A stretch of DNA of 64,000 nt from Entomobacter blattae (lineage in GTDB: Bacteria; Pseudomonadota; Alphaproteobacteria; Acetobacterales; Acetobacteraceae). Position numbers and translations under genes: made by a program. This document shows positions 54,464 through 64,000 of the stretch, in pieces (positions within the stretch are counted from its first letter, which is position 1; the number at the start of each line of letters is the position of its first letter). The stretch lies in NCBI RefSeq assembly GCF_014672835.1, contig NZ_CP060244.1, positions 785,001 through 849,000 of the forward strand, given 5' to 3'. Below the pieces are notes generated by a model that was given only the letters and a program-made list of their open reading frames with translations, was not told the DNA's origin and did not search any database.

Positions 54464-56179
54464 ATGGCCTATAAACTTTCCCGTAAAGACTATGCTGCCT
54501 TGTTTGGCCCTACCACCGGTGATCGGATCCGCTTGGGTGATACCGCCCTTTGGGCAGAGGTCGAAAAAGACTACACCTCCTATGGGGATGAGTGCGTTTT
54601 CGGTGCTGGCAAGGTTATCCGTGATGGCATGGGCCAGGCTTCCGGTATTGAAAGCCGCCACGTGCTTGATTGTGTGATTACCAACGTGGTGGTGATAGAC
54701 TATACGGGTATTTACAAGGCTGATATTGGGATAAAACAAGGCGTGATTGCCGGAATTGGCAAAGCGGGTAACCCGGATGTTATGGCCGGTGTTGATCCAG
54801 ATCTGATTATTGGCGTTAATACTGAGGTGATCTCTGGTGAAGGGTTGCTTCTGACCGCCGGTGGGGTAGATACCCATTTCCATTACATCTGCCCTCCTCA
54901 GCCTTTAACGGCTTTAGCCAGCGGGATAACGACCCTGGTCGGTGGGGGAACGGGGCCGGCTACGGGTTCTTTGGCGACAACCTGCACGCCCAATGCCACT
55001 TACCTGCGCCAGATGATGCAGGCTACAGATTCAATTCCTGTCAATTTTGTTTTTACAGGACGGGGCAATTCTTCCAGCCCACAAGGCCTTCGTGAACAGG
55101 TACTGGCGGGGGCAGGGGGTTTGAAACTGCATGAAGATTGGGGCACCACACCAGCTGCTATTGATAATTGTTTAAGCATAGCTGAGGCAGAGGATATTCA
55201 GGTGACTATCCATACTGATAGCATTAATGAGAGTGCAACCGTAGAGGATAGTATCAAGGCTTTTGGCGGGCGTACTATTCATGCCTATCATGCCGAAGGG
55301 GCAGGTGGTGGTCATGCCCCGGATCTGCTCAAAATCTGTTCTGTACCCAATATTCTGACCAGTTCTACCACGCCAACAAACCCCTATACGGTCAATACTG
55401 TTTCAGAACATCTGGATATGCTGATGGTATGTCACCATCTGGATAAAAATGTGCCAGAAGATAAAGCCTTTGCTGCAAGCCGTATTCGGGCAGGCACTAT
55501 CGCCGCCGAAGGGGTCTTGCACGATATAGGAGCAATTTCCATGATGACATCCGATAGCCAGGCGATGGGCCGCGCTGGTGAAGTCATTATGCGCACCTGG
55601 CAGTTGGCCGATGTTATGAAAGATCAGCGTGGTAGCTTGCCTGAAGATTCAGACCAGAACGATAATGTCCGTATCCGTCGTTACATTGCCAAATATACCA
55701 TTAACGGGGCGATTGCGCACGGTATGTCCCATCTTTTGGGATCTGTTGAGAAAGGCAAAATTGCTGATTTGGTTTTATGGCGCCCCGCATTTTTTGGTAC
55801 CCGCCCTGAGATGGTGCTGAAAAACGGTTTTATTGCCATGGCCCAGATTGGTGATGCCAACGCTTCTATTCCGACGCCACAGCCGCAATATATGCGGCCC
55901 ATGTTTGGTGCTCTTGAAGGTGGGGTAGGGAAAAATGCCATTCTTTTTGTTAGTAAGGCTTCCCTTCAGGAAGGAGGTGTAGAAAATTATGGCCTTAAAA
56001 AACGCCTAGAGCCTGTGCAAAATTGCCGTGATATTGGCCGAAAAACCATGAAATTAAATGATGCCATTCCGGATATTACCGTTAACCTTAAAACCTATGC
56101 TGTAGAGGTTGGCGGGGTAGAAATTGCAGCCAGGCCTGTTTCAACTCTTCCACTCGCCCAAAAATTTGCTCTTTTTTAA
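54464..56179 (+). CDS. ureC: Urease alpha (catalytic) subunit
   Basis: Encodes 571 aa from ATG 54464; the frame extends back to a TTG without merit. Active-site residues are all present: metal His pair in [11 protein letters not shown], carbamylated Lys in [10 protein letters not shown], His ligands in IHTDSINES and [12 protein letters not shown], the flap with VCHHLD (catalytic His), and Asp ligand in [11 protein letters not shown]. The length matches UreC exactly. It follows ureAB by 51 bases and will be co-transcribed. Nickel loading normally needs UreD-E-F-G, which are not adjacent; they must be elsewhere or the enzyme would have to be metallated differently. Confidence 0.96.
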   Translation: MAYKLSRKDYAALFGPTTGDRIRLGDTALWAEVEKDYTSYGDECVFGAGKVIRDGMGQASGIESRHVLDCVITNVVVIDYTGIYKADIGIKQGVIAGIGKAGNPDVMAGVDPDLIIGVNTEVISGEGLLLTAGGVDTHFHYICPPQPLTALASGITTLVGGGTGPATGSLATTCTPNATYLRQMMQATDSIPVNFVFTGRGNSSSPQGLREQVLAGAGGLKLHEDWGTTPAAIDNCLSIAEAEDIQVTIHTDSINESATVEDSIKAFGGRTIHAYHAEGAGGGHAPDLLKICSVPNILTSSTTPTNPYTVNTVSEHLDMLMVCHHLDKNVPEDKAFAASRIRAGTIAAEGVLHDIGAISMMTSDSQAMGRAGEVIMRTWQLADVMKDQRGSLPEDSDQNDNVRIRRYIAKYTINGAIAHGMSHLLGSVEKGKIADLVLWRPAFFGTRPEMVLKNGFIAMAQIGDANASIPTPQPQYMRPMFGALEGGVGKNAILFVSKASLQEGGVENYGLKKRLEPVQNCRDIGRKTMKLNDAIPDITVNLKTYAVEVGGVEIAARPVSTLPLAQKFALF

Positions 56180-56351
56180 GCTGGTTTGCCCACGGGGTGA
56201 TCTTAATCACAAACAGGGGGAGGTTAAGCAGTCAGTAGTTTACGAAAAAAACACTACAGGAGCCAATTCTTCTGGGAAGAGTGGGAGAATAATCCGATTG
56301 AAGAGTATTGAACTCAGGAGATAGGAAAAACTCAGGCGATAGGAAAAGTGG

Positions 56352-59300
56352 ATGGTTGGAACAAAACAGGTAAAATCTGTTTGCCCCTATTGCGGCGTAG
56401 GCTGTGGAACGGTCCTTACCCTCGAAGAAGGGCAGATAAAAAAGATAGAAGGCGATAAGACCCATCCCGTCAATATGGGGCGGCTTTGCACCAAGGGTAG
56501 CACTGCTCATCAGGTGGTCGCTCACCCCGAGCGCCTTACCCATCATTGGATTAGGAAGAAAAGGGGAGAGGCCGCCAGCCCCACCTCCACTGAAGAAGCC
56601 GTAAGCCATGTGGCTGCGATATTGAAGACACTCTTAGAGGAGCATGGCCCTGATGCCATTTCCTTTTATGTTTCTGGGCAAATGTCGCTAGAGGCCCAAT
56701 ATCTGGTGACAAAACTGGCCAAGGGATTTATCCGGACTCGGTATGTGGAATCCAATTCACGCCTGTGTATGGCTTCAGCCTCTGCAGGGTATAAACAGTC
56801 TCTTGGGGCTGATGCCCCACCTGGCTCTTATGAGGATATGGATTGTACTCATCTGTTTTTTGTGATTGGGAGCAATATGGCCGATTGTCACCCAATTCTC
56901 TATCTGAGGATGATGGACCGTATCCGCCAGGGGGCAAAGCTGATTGTGGTAGATCCCCGTCAAACACCAATGGCAGAAAAGGCCGACCTGTTCTTACAAC
57001 TGAAGGCTGGTACAGATATGGCCTTACTAAATGGGCTTTTGCATTGTTTGGTAAAAGAGCAGCGTATTGATAGAGACTTTATTGAAAATTTTACCGAGGG
57101 TTGGGCAGCCATGCCCGCTTTTTTAGAACCCTATACGCCAGCTTTTGTGTCATATATTACAGGTTTGGCCGAGCACGATATTTGCAAAGCAGCCCAGATG
57201 ATTGCCGAGGCCCCTGAATGGATCAGCTGCTGGACGATGGGGTTAAACCAAAGTACAAGTGGTACGGCCCATACCAATGCGATCTGTAACTTGCATTTGG
57301 CTACTGGGGCAATTTGTAGGCCAGGGAGTGGCCCTTTATCGCTTACGGGGCAGCCAAATGCGATGGGGGGGCGCGATATTGGCTATATGGGGGCGGGTTT
57401 GCCTGGGCAACGCTCAGCCCTTGAGGCTGAAGATCGGGCTTTTGTTGAAAACATGTGGGGCCTGCCTCCATCTACCCTTCCCACCGATGGCGGTGAAGGG
57501 ACACTGGGCTTATTTAGGCAACTAAGGGTGGGTGCTATAAAAGCCTGCTGGATTATTTGCACCAATCCCGTGGCGAGTATACCCCACCGCCAACTTGTGC
57601 AAGAAGCCTTGGAACGGGCAGACTACGTGATTGTGCAGGATATCTTTGAGAAAACCGAAACCACCCCTTATGCGGATACGCTCCTCGCTGGAGCCCTTTG
57701 GGCGGAAGGCGATGGCGTTATGGTGAATTCAGACCGTACCCTGACATTGGCAACCAAGGCGCTAGAGCCCCCTGGGTTTGCCCTTCCCGATTGGCAGTTG
57801 ATTGCCAAGGTTGCAGTAGCCATGGGCTATGGGCATGCCTTTTCTTATACCTCCTCAGCGGAGATATTTGAGGAAATCTGCCAGTTTTGGAATCCTAAAA
57901 CGGGGTATGACCTGCGCGGTATTACCTATAAGGATTTACAAAAGGGAAGTGCCCAATGGCCTGCCTCTCCACAGGATGATCCGCATGCCCGTGGGAGGAT
58001 ACGCTATATTAATAATGGCCATAGCCAGGCAAGGTGCCAAGCAAAAGGGGCTTCTGCTCCTCAGGCCCCTGTATGGCCCAGGTTGAATTTTGCAACGCCT
58101 TCGGGTAAGGCTGTTTTTCATGCCCGCCCTTTTGTTCCTCCTGCTGAAAGGGTGGATGAAGCTTACCCTTTTATTCTCAATACGGGCCGGGTGCAAAATC
58201 AGTGGCATACGGCTACAAAAACAGGCAAGATTGAGGCTCTAAACCGGCTTAACCCCGGCCCCTTTATTGAGGTGAACCCCTATGATGCCAAAGCCCTGGG
58301 TTTAAAGACGGGCTTGAAGAGGGGAGTGGATAAAGGAGAGATGGTTCAGGTTATTTCGCGGCGGGGAAAGGCTCTATTGCCTCTGGTTATAAGCCACCGT
58401 GTCAAAAGGGGAAATTGTTTTGTCCCTTTTCACTGGAGTGACCTGTTTGGGGAGGATATGGCCATCAACGCGGTTACCAACCCTGCAGTAGATGCAACCT
58501 CTCTTCAACCGGAACTTAAATATTGTGCTGTTAACCTTCTGGCAGTAGACCCCTCATCAGAGCAGGCAGATGATCTCTCCCAGCCCCAGCCTCTTAAGGC
58601 TGTAGAGATGCTTGAGGCTAGTCCCCTTGCTGGCCAGGTGGTTTTGCTATGGGCCTCTCAGACTGGAAAAACCGAACAGTTGGCTTATCAGTGCCAGGCC
58701 AAGTTAAAGGATTATGGCATTACAGTGGTTTTACAGCGCTTGGGAGAGACAATACTGGCAGATTTACGAGCGGCTTCCTGTGTGCTGGCGATGGTGAGCA
58801 CATTTGGGGATGGGGCTCCTCCCGATGCGGAGCTTCCCTTTTGGGAAGAGGTAGAAGCCTGCAAGGATACAGACTATCTGCTTTCTTTGCCGGTCTCTGT
58901 TATGGCGTTTGGAGATAGGAGTTATGCGCAGTTTTGTGGGTTTGGCAAAAAACTGGAAAAAGCCTTGCACGCTATGGGGGCCTATCTCTTCATACCGCAT
59001 TATGAAAGTGAGCATGATGATATGCAGCCTGTAGGGCAATGGCTGGCCGAGGTGATTGCAGCCCTTTCAGGCAATATCTCTTTACTGGCCTCCAACAAGA
59101 AGGGCAGAAGTGAAAGTATAAAAGACAAGGAGGGCCATCATGCGCTTAAGAAAAACGAGAACGGCATAGCCTGCATACGGCTTGATTTGGGCATTCAGGC
59201 CCCGGCGGTAAAGCGTAAAACAGAATTTGCAAGGCTTGTTAAAAATGCACGGCTGAACCAACAGGATTCCCTTAAGGATACTCGCCATTATATTTTTCAT

Positions 59301-60314
59301 ACAGCAGGCCTCTCCCTGGCTTATGAAGCAGGGGATGCCCTGGGGGTGGTGCCTGAAAATGACCCAAGATTAATAGCAACCATCCTTTCCTGTCTGGGGT
59401 TTTCTGCTCATGATCTTGTGCATGTTCCTGGCCATGAGCCTATGGTTTTGCAAGAGGCTTTAGCCCATCATTACGAAATTTCTCGTCTGTCAATAGATTT
59501 TCTTCGTTTTGTTTGTGACCATACCAAAAGTGGCTATCTGGCTCAATTGCTGGAGGAGGACAATGCAGAGGAATGCCGTCAATGGGTTTGGGCACATCAG
59601 ATTGTTGATGTGCTGCGGACTTACCCTATAAAATGTACCCCGCAAGAGTGGGTCGATCAGCTCAAGCCGCTTCAGCCCCGTTTTTATTCCATCGCCTCTA
59701 GCCCGCTTGTGGCACCTGAGCATATTCACCTTACGGTTTCAACCTTGCGCTATTACTGTAAGGATGAGCTGCGTGGTGGGGTGTGTTCCACTTTTTTGGC
59801 TGACCGGGCTGAAAAGGCCAAGTTGTTTATTCAGCCTTCAGCACATTTTCGCCTGCCAGAGGACAGTGAGCGCGCTGTGATTATGGTCGGGGCCGGCACA
59901 GGAGTGGCCCCGTTTAGGGCATTTCTGCAAGAACGCAGAGCGCGCGGAGATAAAGGAAAAAACTGGCTATTTTTTGGGGAGCAACATTTCCATTCGGATT
60001 TTTACTACCGTCATGAATGGGAGGAGTATACCCAACAAGGGTATTTATCTTGTTTTGATACGGCATTTTCCCGTGATCAGGGCCATAAAGTGTATGTTCA
60101 GCACCGTATTATGGAGAAAGGAGCCGAGTTATGGCGATGGTTACAGGAGGGAGCCAATTTTTATATTTGCGGTGATGCCCTTCATATGGCCCGAGAAGTT
60201 GAAGGGGCTTTCCAATCCATTATTGCCACTTATGGGCACATGTCTGATGAAATGGCCCAAGCATACCTCTTGAATATGCAGAAAGAAAAGCGTTACATGA
60301 AGGATATTTATTAG
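56352..60314 (+). CDS. Assimilatory nitrate reductase fused to a CysJ-type flavoprotein
   Basis: Encodes 1320 aa. Residues 1-720 form the molybdenum enzyme (NarB/NasA): [4Fe-4S] site CPYCGVGCG with GRLCTKG, molybdopterin-binding SRLCMASASAGY (Cys as Mo ligand candidate), TGQPNAMGGRDIG and the C-terminal NTGRVQNQWHTATKTG. A flavodoxin domain follows (about 755-900, VVLLWASQTGKTEQLAY), then a ferredoxin-reductase-type FAD/NADPH module as in CysJ: PRFYSIASSP, GGVCSTFLADRA, MVGAGTGVAPFRAFLQER and the final KRYMKDIY. It should thus reduce nitrate to nitrite with NADPH in one cytoplasmic polypeptide. Such bifunctional proteins are known in databases. AGGAAAAG precedes the start. No nitrite reductase or nitrate transporter is in the window. 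It follows ureC, which suggests a nitrogen-supply block. Confidence 0.93.
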   Translation: MVGTKQVKSVCPYCGVGCGTVLTLEEGQIKKIEGDKTHPVNMGRLCTKGSTAHQVVAHPERLTHHWIRKKRGEAASPTSTEEAVSHVAAILKTLLEEHGPDAISFYVSGQMSLEAQYLVTKLAKGFIRTRYVESNSRLCMASASAGYKQSLGADAPPGSYEDMDCTHLFFVIGSNMADCHPILYLRMMDRIRQGAKLIVVDPRQTPMAEKADLFLQLKAGTDMALLNGLLHCLVKEQRIDRDFIENFTEGWAAMPAFLEPYTPAFVSYITGLAEHDICKAAQMIAEAPEWISCWTMGLNQSTSGTAHTNAICNLHLATGAICRPGSGPLSLTGQPNAMGGRDIGYMGAGLPGQRSALEAEDRAFVENMWGLPPSTLPTDGGEGTLGLFRQLRVGAIKACWIICTNPVASIPHRQLVQEALERADYVIVQDIFEKTETTPYADTLLAGALWAEGDGVMVNSDRTLTLATKALEPPGFALPDWQLIAKVAVAMGYGHAFSYTSSAEIFEEICQFWNPKTGYDLRGITYKDLQKGSAQWPASPQDDPHARGRIRYINNGHSQARCQAKGASAPQAPVWPRLNFATPSGKAVFHARPFVPPAERVDEAYPFILNTGRVQNQWHTATKTGKIEALNRLNPGPFIEVNPYDAKALGLKTGLKRGVDKGEMVQVISRRGKALLPLVISHRVKRGNCFVPFHWSDLFGEDMAINAVTNPAVDATSLQPELKYCAVNLLAVDPSSEQADDLSQPQPLKAVEMLEASPLAGQVVLLWASQTGKTEQLAYQCQAKLKDYGITVVLQRLGETILADLRAASCVLAMVSTFGDGAPPDAELPFWEEVEACKDTDYLLSLPVSVMAFGDRSYAQFCGFGKKLEKALHAMGAYLFIPHYESEHDDMQPVGQWLAEVIAALSGNISLLASNKKGRSESIKDKEGHHALKKNENGIACIRLDLGIQAPAVKRKTEFARLVKNARLNQQDSLKDTRHYIFHTAGLSLAYEAGDALGVVPENDPRLIATILSCLGFSAHDLVHVPGHEPMVLQEALAHHYEISRLSIDFLRFVCDHTKSGYLAQLLEEDNAEECRQWVWAHQIVDVLRTYPIKCTPQEWVDQLKPLQPRFYSIASSPLVAPEHIHLTVSTLRYYCKDELRGGVCSTFLADRAEKAKLFIQPSAHFRLPEDSERAVIMVGAGTGVAPFRAFLQERRARGDKGKNWLFFGEQHFHSDFYYRHEWEEYTQQGYLSCFDTAFSRDQGHKVYVQHRIMEKGAELWRWLQEGANFYICGDALHMAREVEGAFQSIIATYGHMSDEMAQAYLLNMQKEKRYMKDIY

Positions 60315-60411
60315 TTTTTCTGCGTTAATAATTTCTCTGCCTTAACAAGGCTGTTTATGAGAAGCCTGGTGATGAAAGACAGCAGCTTTCTAGCTAGTAG
60401 GAGATAAGGGT

Positions 60412-61446
60412 GTGCTGGTAAGGCGTAAATTGTTGATGGCTGGAGTAGCCCAAGGGTTGGCTTCTCTTTCTGCTTTTGGCCAGGGGCGTTCTGAAACCCT
60501 CATGGATACACTCAAGGGCCCCTTTAAGGGGCCCTCTATTTCTGGTTCTTCTTCTCGAAGGGAGAGAGGGCAAAAGTCTGATGAAGTGACTTCTTCCTCA
60601 ATAACGGTTTTCCCCCTTTGGCCTCAGGGGTATCTTCAGGATTCACGCCTAAAACGAACAGAGCATACAGGCCAGAGAGGGCAGGTTTTTGATGTCATGG
60701 AACCACGATTGCTCATGCACAATTTTCCCGCTGGTAAGACATGCAGGGGGGCTGTTATTGTGGTTCCTGGGGGTGGGTATTGTAATATAGAGGAAGGGGT
60801 GGAAGGAGCGCCTACAGCTCGCTGGCTTATGGAGCAGGGCTTTCAGGTGTTTGAGCTCCTCTATCGCCTGCCGATTTCGGGCTGGTCGGATCACGCTGTT
60901 TTATCTGATGGTCAGCGTGCCGTAAGGGTGGTGAGGCACCTGGCAGAACAATACCATTACCCTGCAGATCGGGTTGGAATGCTGGGGTTTTCGGCTGGCG
61001 GTCACCTCGCTGCCATAACTGCAACCCAATGCCAAAAACGCTGGGAGCATATTTGCGATGGTTTCGATACCCTTTCTGCCCGGCCAGATTTTGTAGGGCT
61101 CATTTACCCTGTTTTAACGCTCATGGCGCCTTATAATCATAATCATTCTTCCCGGCAAATTTCTCGCCACCTCGAAAAGGGGGAGACGGTAAAAGACTAT
61201 TCTGCGGAGTTTACCGTAGATAAGGACACTTCGCCCATGTTTTTAGCCCATGCAGAAGATGACCCCATTGCGCCGGTAGAAAATAGCCTTCGCATGTATA
61301 CGATGTTAAGACAAGCCCATGTTAAGGCAGAGCTCCATATTTTTCAGCAAGGAGGCCATGGTTGGTTTAGAAAACATAAGCTTGAGACCTATCTTTGGCA
61401 GCCCCTTTTTTTAAATTGGGTTCAGGTTGTGTTTTTATCCCAATAA
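60412..61446 (+). CDS. Secreted alpha/beta-hydrolase, esterase/acetylxylan-esterase-like
   Basis: Encodes 344 aa from GTG 60412, with AGGAGATAAGG just upstream. The N-terminus has RRKLLMAGVAQGLASLSAFG, a twin-arginine-like or Sec signal. A Ser-rich spacer is followed by the hydrolase domain: oxyanion region VIVVPGGGYCNIEEG, nucleophile GFSAGGHLAA, Asp in LAHAEDDPIAPVE and His in GGHGWF. This matches the BD-FAE/endo-1,4-xylanase-esterase-like branch. The product is probably periplasmic, deacetylating an oligosaccharide; substrate unknown. It follows the nitrate reductase by 97 bases but has no functional link. Confidence 0.82.
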   Translation: MLVRRKLLMAGVAQGLASLSAFGQGRSETLMDTLKGPFKGPSISGSSSRRERGQKSDEVTSSSITVFPLWPQGYLQDSRLKRTEHTGQRGQVFDVMEPRLLMHNFPAGKTCRGAVIVVPGGGYCNIEEGVEGAPTARWLMEQGFQVFELLYRLPISGWSDHAVLSDGQRAVRVVRHLAEQYHYPADRVGMLGFSAGGHLAAITATQCQKRWEHICDGFDTLSARPDFVGLIYPVLTLMAPYNHNHSSRQISRHLEKGETVKDYSAEFTVDKDTSPMFLAHAEDDPIAPVENSLRMYTMLRQAHVKAELHIFQQGGHGWFRKHKLETYLWQPLFLNWVQVVFLSQ

Positions 61447-61553
61447 TAGGTTTTGTTTGCTCAGCTTTCCTCTTCTCCCCTAAGAGGGCTTACCTGCCCC
61501 AGGAGGTATAATGCCAGAAGGTATAATGCCTGAAGATATATAATCGAGGGTAG

Positions 61554-62054
61554 TTATTTATAGACTCGGTTCAGGGTGCCAATTTCTGTTACAAAATTGC
61601 ACGAAGCCCCAGTATAAACCCTACATCCCTCACTGGCCGATACTGCCGTAAGGCTGTGGCCTGCAGCTTTAAAGGTTATGCGGCATTCGGGGTGGACAAC
61701 AGGCTTATCAACATAGCTGGCCGGTTGGGTAATGGTGATTTGATCGGCCATTTTAGAGAGCTGCCCTTCGATGCGACCAGAACAGTTGGCTGTATTAAAG
61801 GCCGTTGTTGCCGTAGCTTTTCTGGCGTTAAGAAGAACAATGGCACGGTCGAGATGGGTATCATCCTGAGTATCGACATTACCGTAGATGTCTTCTTGCT
61901 TTTCCAGGCGCTGATATTTTTCCTCTTGAGCGCTTGGAGCGTGGTTGAAAATGGCATTAAAATCTGGATTAGCAGGCGCTGCTCGTGCTGACAGAAGGGG
62001 AGATAGAGCAAAGCAGGAGAGAAGAACAGCTGAGGGTATGAATCTTGAAGGCAT
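61554..62054 (-). CDS. Small secreted cysteine-containing protein
   Basis: Encodes 166 aa with a signal peptide (MPSRFIPSAVLLSCFALSPL, cleaved near ARA). The mature part has an acidic, helical first half (QEEKYQRLEKQEDIYG) and a beta-rich second half with four cysteines (NCSGRIEG, HPECRITF, GCRVYTG, ASCNF), which probably form two disulfides in the periplasm. I do not recognise the family. It is monocistronic and shares no strand neighbour except the surface protein upstream, whose terminator separates them. Confidence 0.72.
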   Translation of the reverse strand: MPSRFIPSAVLLSCFALSPLLSARAAPANPDFNAIFNHAPSAQEEKYQRLEKQEDIYGNVDTQDDTHLDRAIVLLNARKATATTAFNTANCSGRIEGQLSKMADQITITQPASYVDKPVVHPECRITFKAAGHSLTAVSASEGCRVYTGASCNFVTEIGTLNRVYK

Positions 62055-62092
62055 TCGCGTATCTCTTGGAAAATGTAAAAATAAAATCGCTC

Positions 62093-62127
62093 ATAAAAAA
62101 GCCTGGCTTAGTTATAATACCAGGCTT
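62093..62127 (-). terminator. Intrinsic terminator of the surface-protein gene
   Basis: On the minus strand AAGCCTGG and CCAGGCTT form an 8-bp perfect stem with a 13-nt loop, followed by TTTTTTATG. It lies about 90 bases after the stop of the gene at 62220-63509 and upstream of the small secreted-protein gene. Confidence 0.88.
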
Positions 62128-62219
62128 GAGTTTAAACTATTGTTTTTATGGGTCTGTTTAAAAATATTTTCTCTTACTCATCATATTTTCTCTCAGCTCA
62201 TAGCGGCTGGCTTACAAGC

Positions 62220-63509
62220 TTAGCTAAAAGGGTTTTGCCCATTTTGGGTCCAACCGGCTAATGTGATAAGATTCCCAGAATTGAGTGTGTAGATTGTGTT
62301 TCCCCCAGTAATCTGGGTGTTCACAATATTTTGGCCATTTTCCAGATGGAGTTTGAATTGACTGGCGGCCCCATTTGTTGCTTGTGACTGAGTAAAATTT
62401 CGTAAAATCGTATTACCAGTGCCTACAGTAATATCAAAACTGGCATTATAAAGTGGCTTGAGGTCAATATCGGCAGAACCTGAGCCGAGTGTGGCAGTCA
62501 GGCTATTACGAGCGGCCGTGCTGATTTGAACATTTTCTGTTCCCCCGTGGTAGATAATCGCACCGCTTCCTGCTTCGGAGCTGCCAATAAAGGTTTGCCC
62601 GTAATTGAGTGTGGCATTATTGGAACCATTAATGGTCACGCTGCCAACCCCGCCAACCACAACACTGTTATTGCCCCCATTGATATTGATGACAGAGGAC
62701 TGGTTGCCAGTATAGGCTTGGTCGTTTCCTGTAAAATTCAGGTTGGCAAAGGTTTGGTTGCCAGGGTTGTTGTAGACAACAATCGCATTGTTGCCTGTAA
62801 AATTTAGGGTGCCGGCTGATTGGAAAATATTAACCTGTGGGGTGGTACCAGTCAGCGCATTGGTTGTTATGTTATAGGTGTTGGTGGAGGAGTTAATTGC
62901 GTTCAGAATAACATCAAGATGGTGAAGTGTTGTGCCCGTGTTATTTGGGCCGTTAATGTTGAACGTGGCCGTGGTGGAGCCTGCAACCAGCTGGGAGTCA
63001 GCGCCTGGGTTGCGTATTGTGGAGTTTTCTGGAACAGAGTTAAGGTAGTAATTGATATATTGTCCGTTTCCTACCCAGGTTTGGTTTCCGCCTAAATCAT
63101 AGATATTGGCTGTTGTTGGGTAGGTGGCCCCATTCATAACAAGCAATGTGTTTTGCTCGGTAATGTTAAAGAGATTGGAAGAGGCAGAATGGCTATTACC
63201 ATCGGCAAAGATTCTGAACTGATTGGTCGAAGAATCTCCGTAGGAGTAAACAGTTCCTTGCCCGGCAACAAGGAAGGCGCTTGCTCCTAGGCCAGAAACG
63301 GTCACGGTTGAAAGCGAAGATTGGCCTGTTTCTATGGAGAGGGTACTGCTGGCACTGCCTGTAACGTTTAAAACAGCACTGGCGGTGTTGTGAATGGAAA
63401 GGCTTCCTTGCCGGGCGCTGTTTACGTTAACATTTGCCGTGGATTCATTCCATGCGGTGGCATCTAAATTTAACTGGTCTGAGCCTGAAAGAACATATGT
63501 ACTGGCCAT
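62220..63509 (-). CDS. Repetitive beta-rich extracellular protein, adhesin-like
   Basis: Encodes 429 aa from ATG 63509, with AGAGGA eight bases upstream. There is no N-terminal signal peptide; the protein starts MASTYVLSGSDQLNLD. It consists of Asn/Gly/Ser/Thr-rich short strands (VNIFQSAGTLNFTGNNAIVV, VTINGSNNATLNYG) that suggest a right-handed beta-helix, as in surface adhesins and calcium-dependent RTX-like proteins, but GGxGxDxxx repeats are not regular. The C-terminal part (TVGTGNTILRNF, ITLAGWTQNGQNPF) resembles the ends of type I-secreted proteins. Family unnamed; export by a type I or other leaderless route is inference. A terminator follows. Confidence 0.75.
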   Translation of the reverse strand: MASTYVLSGSDQLNLDATAWNESTANVNVNSARQGSLSIHNTASAVLNVTGSASSTLSIETGQSSLSTVTVSGLGASAFLVAGQGTVYSYGDSSTNQFRIFADGNSHSASSNLFNITEQNTLLVMNGATYPTTANIYDLGGNQTWVGNGQYINYYLNSVPENSTIRNPGADSQLVAGSTTATFNINGPNNTGTTLHHLDVILNAINSSTNTYNITTNALTGTTPQVNIFQSAGTLNFTGNNAIVVYNNPGNQTFANLNFTGNDQAYTGNQSSVININGGNNSVVVGGVGSVTINGSNNATLNYGQTFIGSSEAGSGAIIYHGGTENVQISTAARNSLTATLGSGSADIDLKPLYNASFDITVGTGNTILRNFTQSQATNGAASQFKLHLENGQNIVNTQITGGNTIYTLNSGNLITLAGWTQNGQNPFS

Positions 63510-64000
63510 GGTCAATCCTCTGGTTAAGGTTTATAGAATAAAAAGTTTGAAAAGGTTTGGAGCGTTAAAAGCATCTTTCGTAAAAATATTTTTATGGAAA
63601 TTTTTGCTTGCAACCGTGCCTGCACCAGCAACTTGAGTTGCATGGAATGTCTTTTTTCTCCAAAGATCAGCATAGAATATTTACTATTTCTTAATATTTA
63701 CTACTTCTTAATTTTGTCTTTTTCTGGTCCATGAGAAATATTTTTTGTTTTTTGAAATTATTTTTGGGTAAAATTGTGGAGTCTATAGAGTAAGCCCTTA
63801 TTAATTGGGGGTATGGAAATACTATCGAGAGCATGGAAATACTTGTCTCAACATTTCTTTCAACACAAGGCCGTAGTACGAGGGCCCTTCCATAGAGCCT
63901 CAAGGGGCGAAGGGGGAAAACATCTAGGGCCATAGACGTGATTTTCTTGAAAATCGGGATTGGTAAAATCTTTATTTGGACATATGATAGGCCTGCTCAG
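63510..64000. other. Upstream region of the surface-protein gene, no gene seen
   Basis: About 490 bases. Strongly AT-rich between 63540 and 63780, likely holding the promoter of the minus-strand surface-protein gene. No credible reading frame or RNA was recognised up to the window end. Confidence 0.45.

Overview
The window looks like a chromosomal segment from an acetic acid bacterium (Alphaproteobacteria, Acetobacteraceae), possibly a host-associated one. The grounds are an rRNA operon ending 23S-5S-tRNA-fMet, a cyanide-insensitive-type bd oxidase, an OprB sugar porin, an NDUFS4-type complex I accessory subunit, and an alphaproteobacterial Nudix/winged-helix NAD regulator next to nadA-nadB-nadC. 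Genus cannot be fixed from sequence alone. All family names below come from reading motifs; no database search was run.

Layout. 0-3.3 kb: end of an rRNA operon. 3.3-8.3 kb: a strongly AT-rich island with a large secreted protein, a glycosyltransferase and an alpha/beta-hydrolase gene that is out of frame with its own 3' half at an 8-bp tandem repeat. 8.3-13.5 kb: galE and three tandem paralogues joining an alpha/beta-hydrolase-like domain to an F5/8-type-C (discoidin) domain. 13.6-19.9 kb: cioAB, an OprB porin, a candidate structured RNA, a double-glycine-leader peptide and a fructokinase. 20-21.8 kb: two coiled-coil lipoproteins.

22.6-41.0 kb (all minus strand): the most remarkable part, a tightly packed twelve-gene cluster built around SrfB (actin/Hsp70-fold ATPase-like) and SrfC (dynamin-like GTPase). 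Around them are several SrfA-like membrane proteins (one carrying a trypsin-like protease), a Sel1-repeat membrane protein, a von Willebrand A protein, an ABC transporter of the LolCDE/MacB kind, a formylglycine-generating-enzyme-like protein and a Zur/Fur-type regulator. The gene overlaps argue for one transcription unit and one machine, probably an envelope-spanning complex of unknown purpose.

41.5-51.2 kb: gpt, tRNA-Pro, an NDUFS4-like gene, tRNA-Arg, then the de novo NAD block (nadQ-like regulator, nadA, nadB, nadC). Scattered through it are decayed fragments of housekeeping genes (rpoB, pheS, pheT, coaBC, xdhA-like, ahpD-like). A perfect palindrome over the nadA ribosome-binding site is the likely operator for the adjacent regulator.

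51.6-60.3 kb: nitrogen acquisition: an NCS1 nucleobase-type permease, urease with fused gamma-beta subunit and alpha subunit (no accessory genes in view), and a single-polypeptide assimilatory nitrate reductase fused to a CysJ-like flavoprotein. 60.4-64 kb: a secreted esterase-like hydrolase, a small secreted protein and a repetitive beta-rich surface protein.
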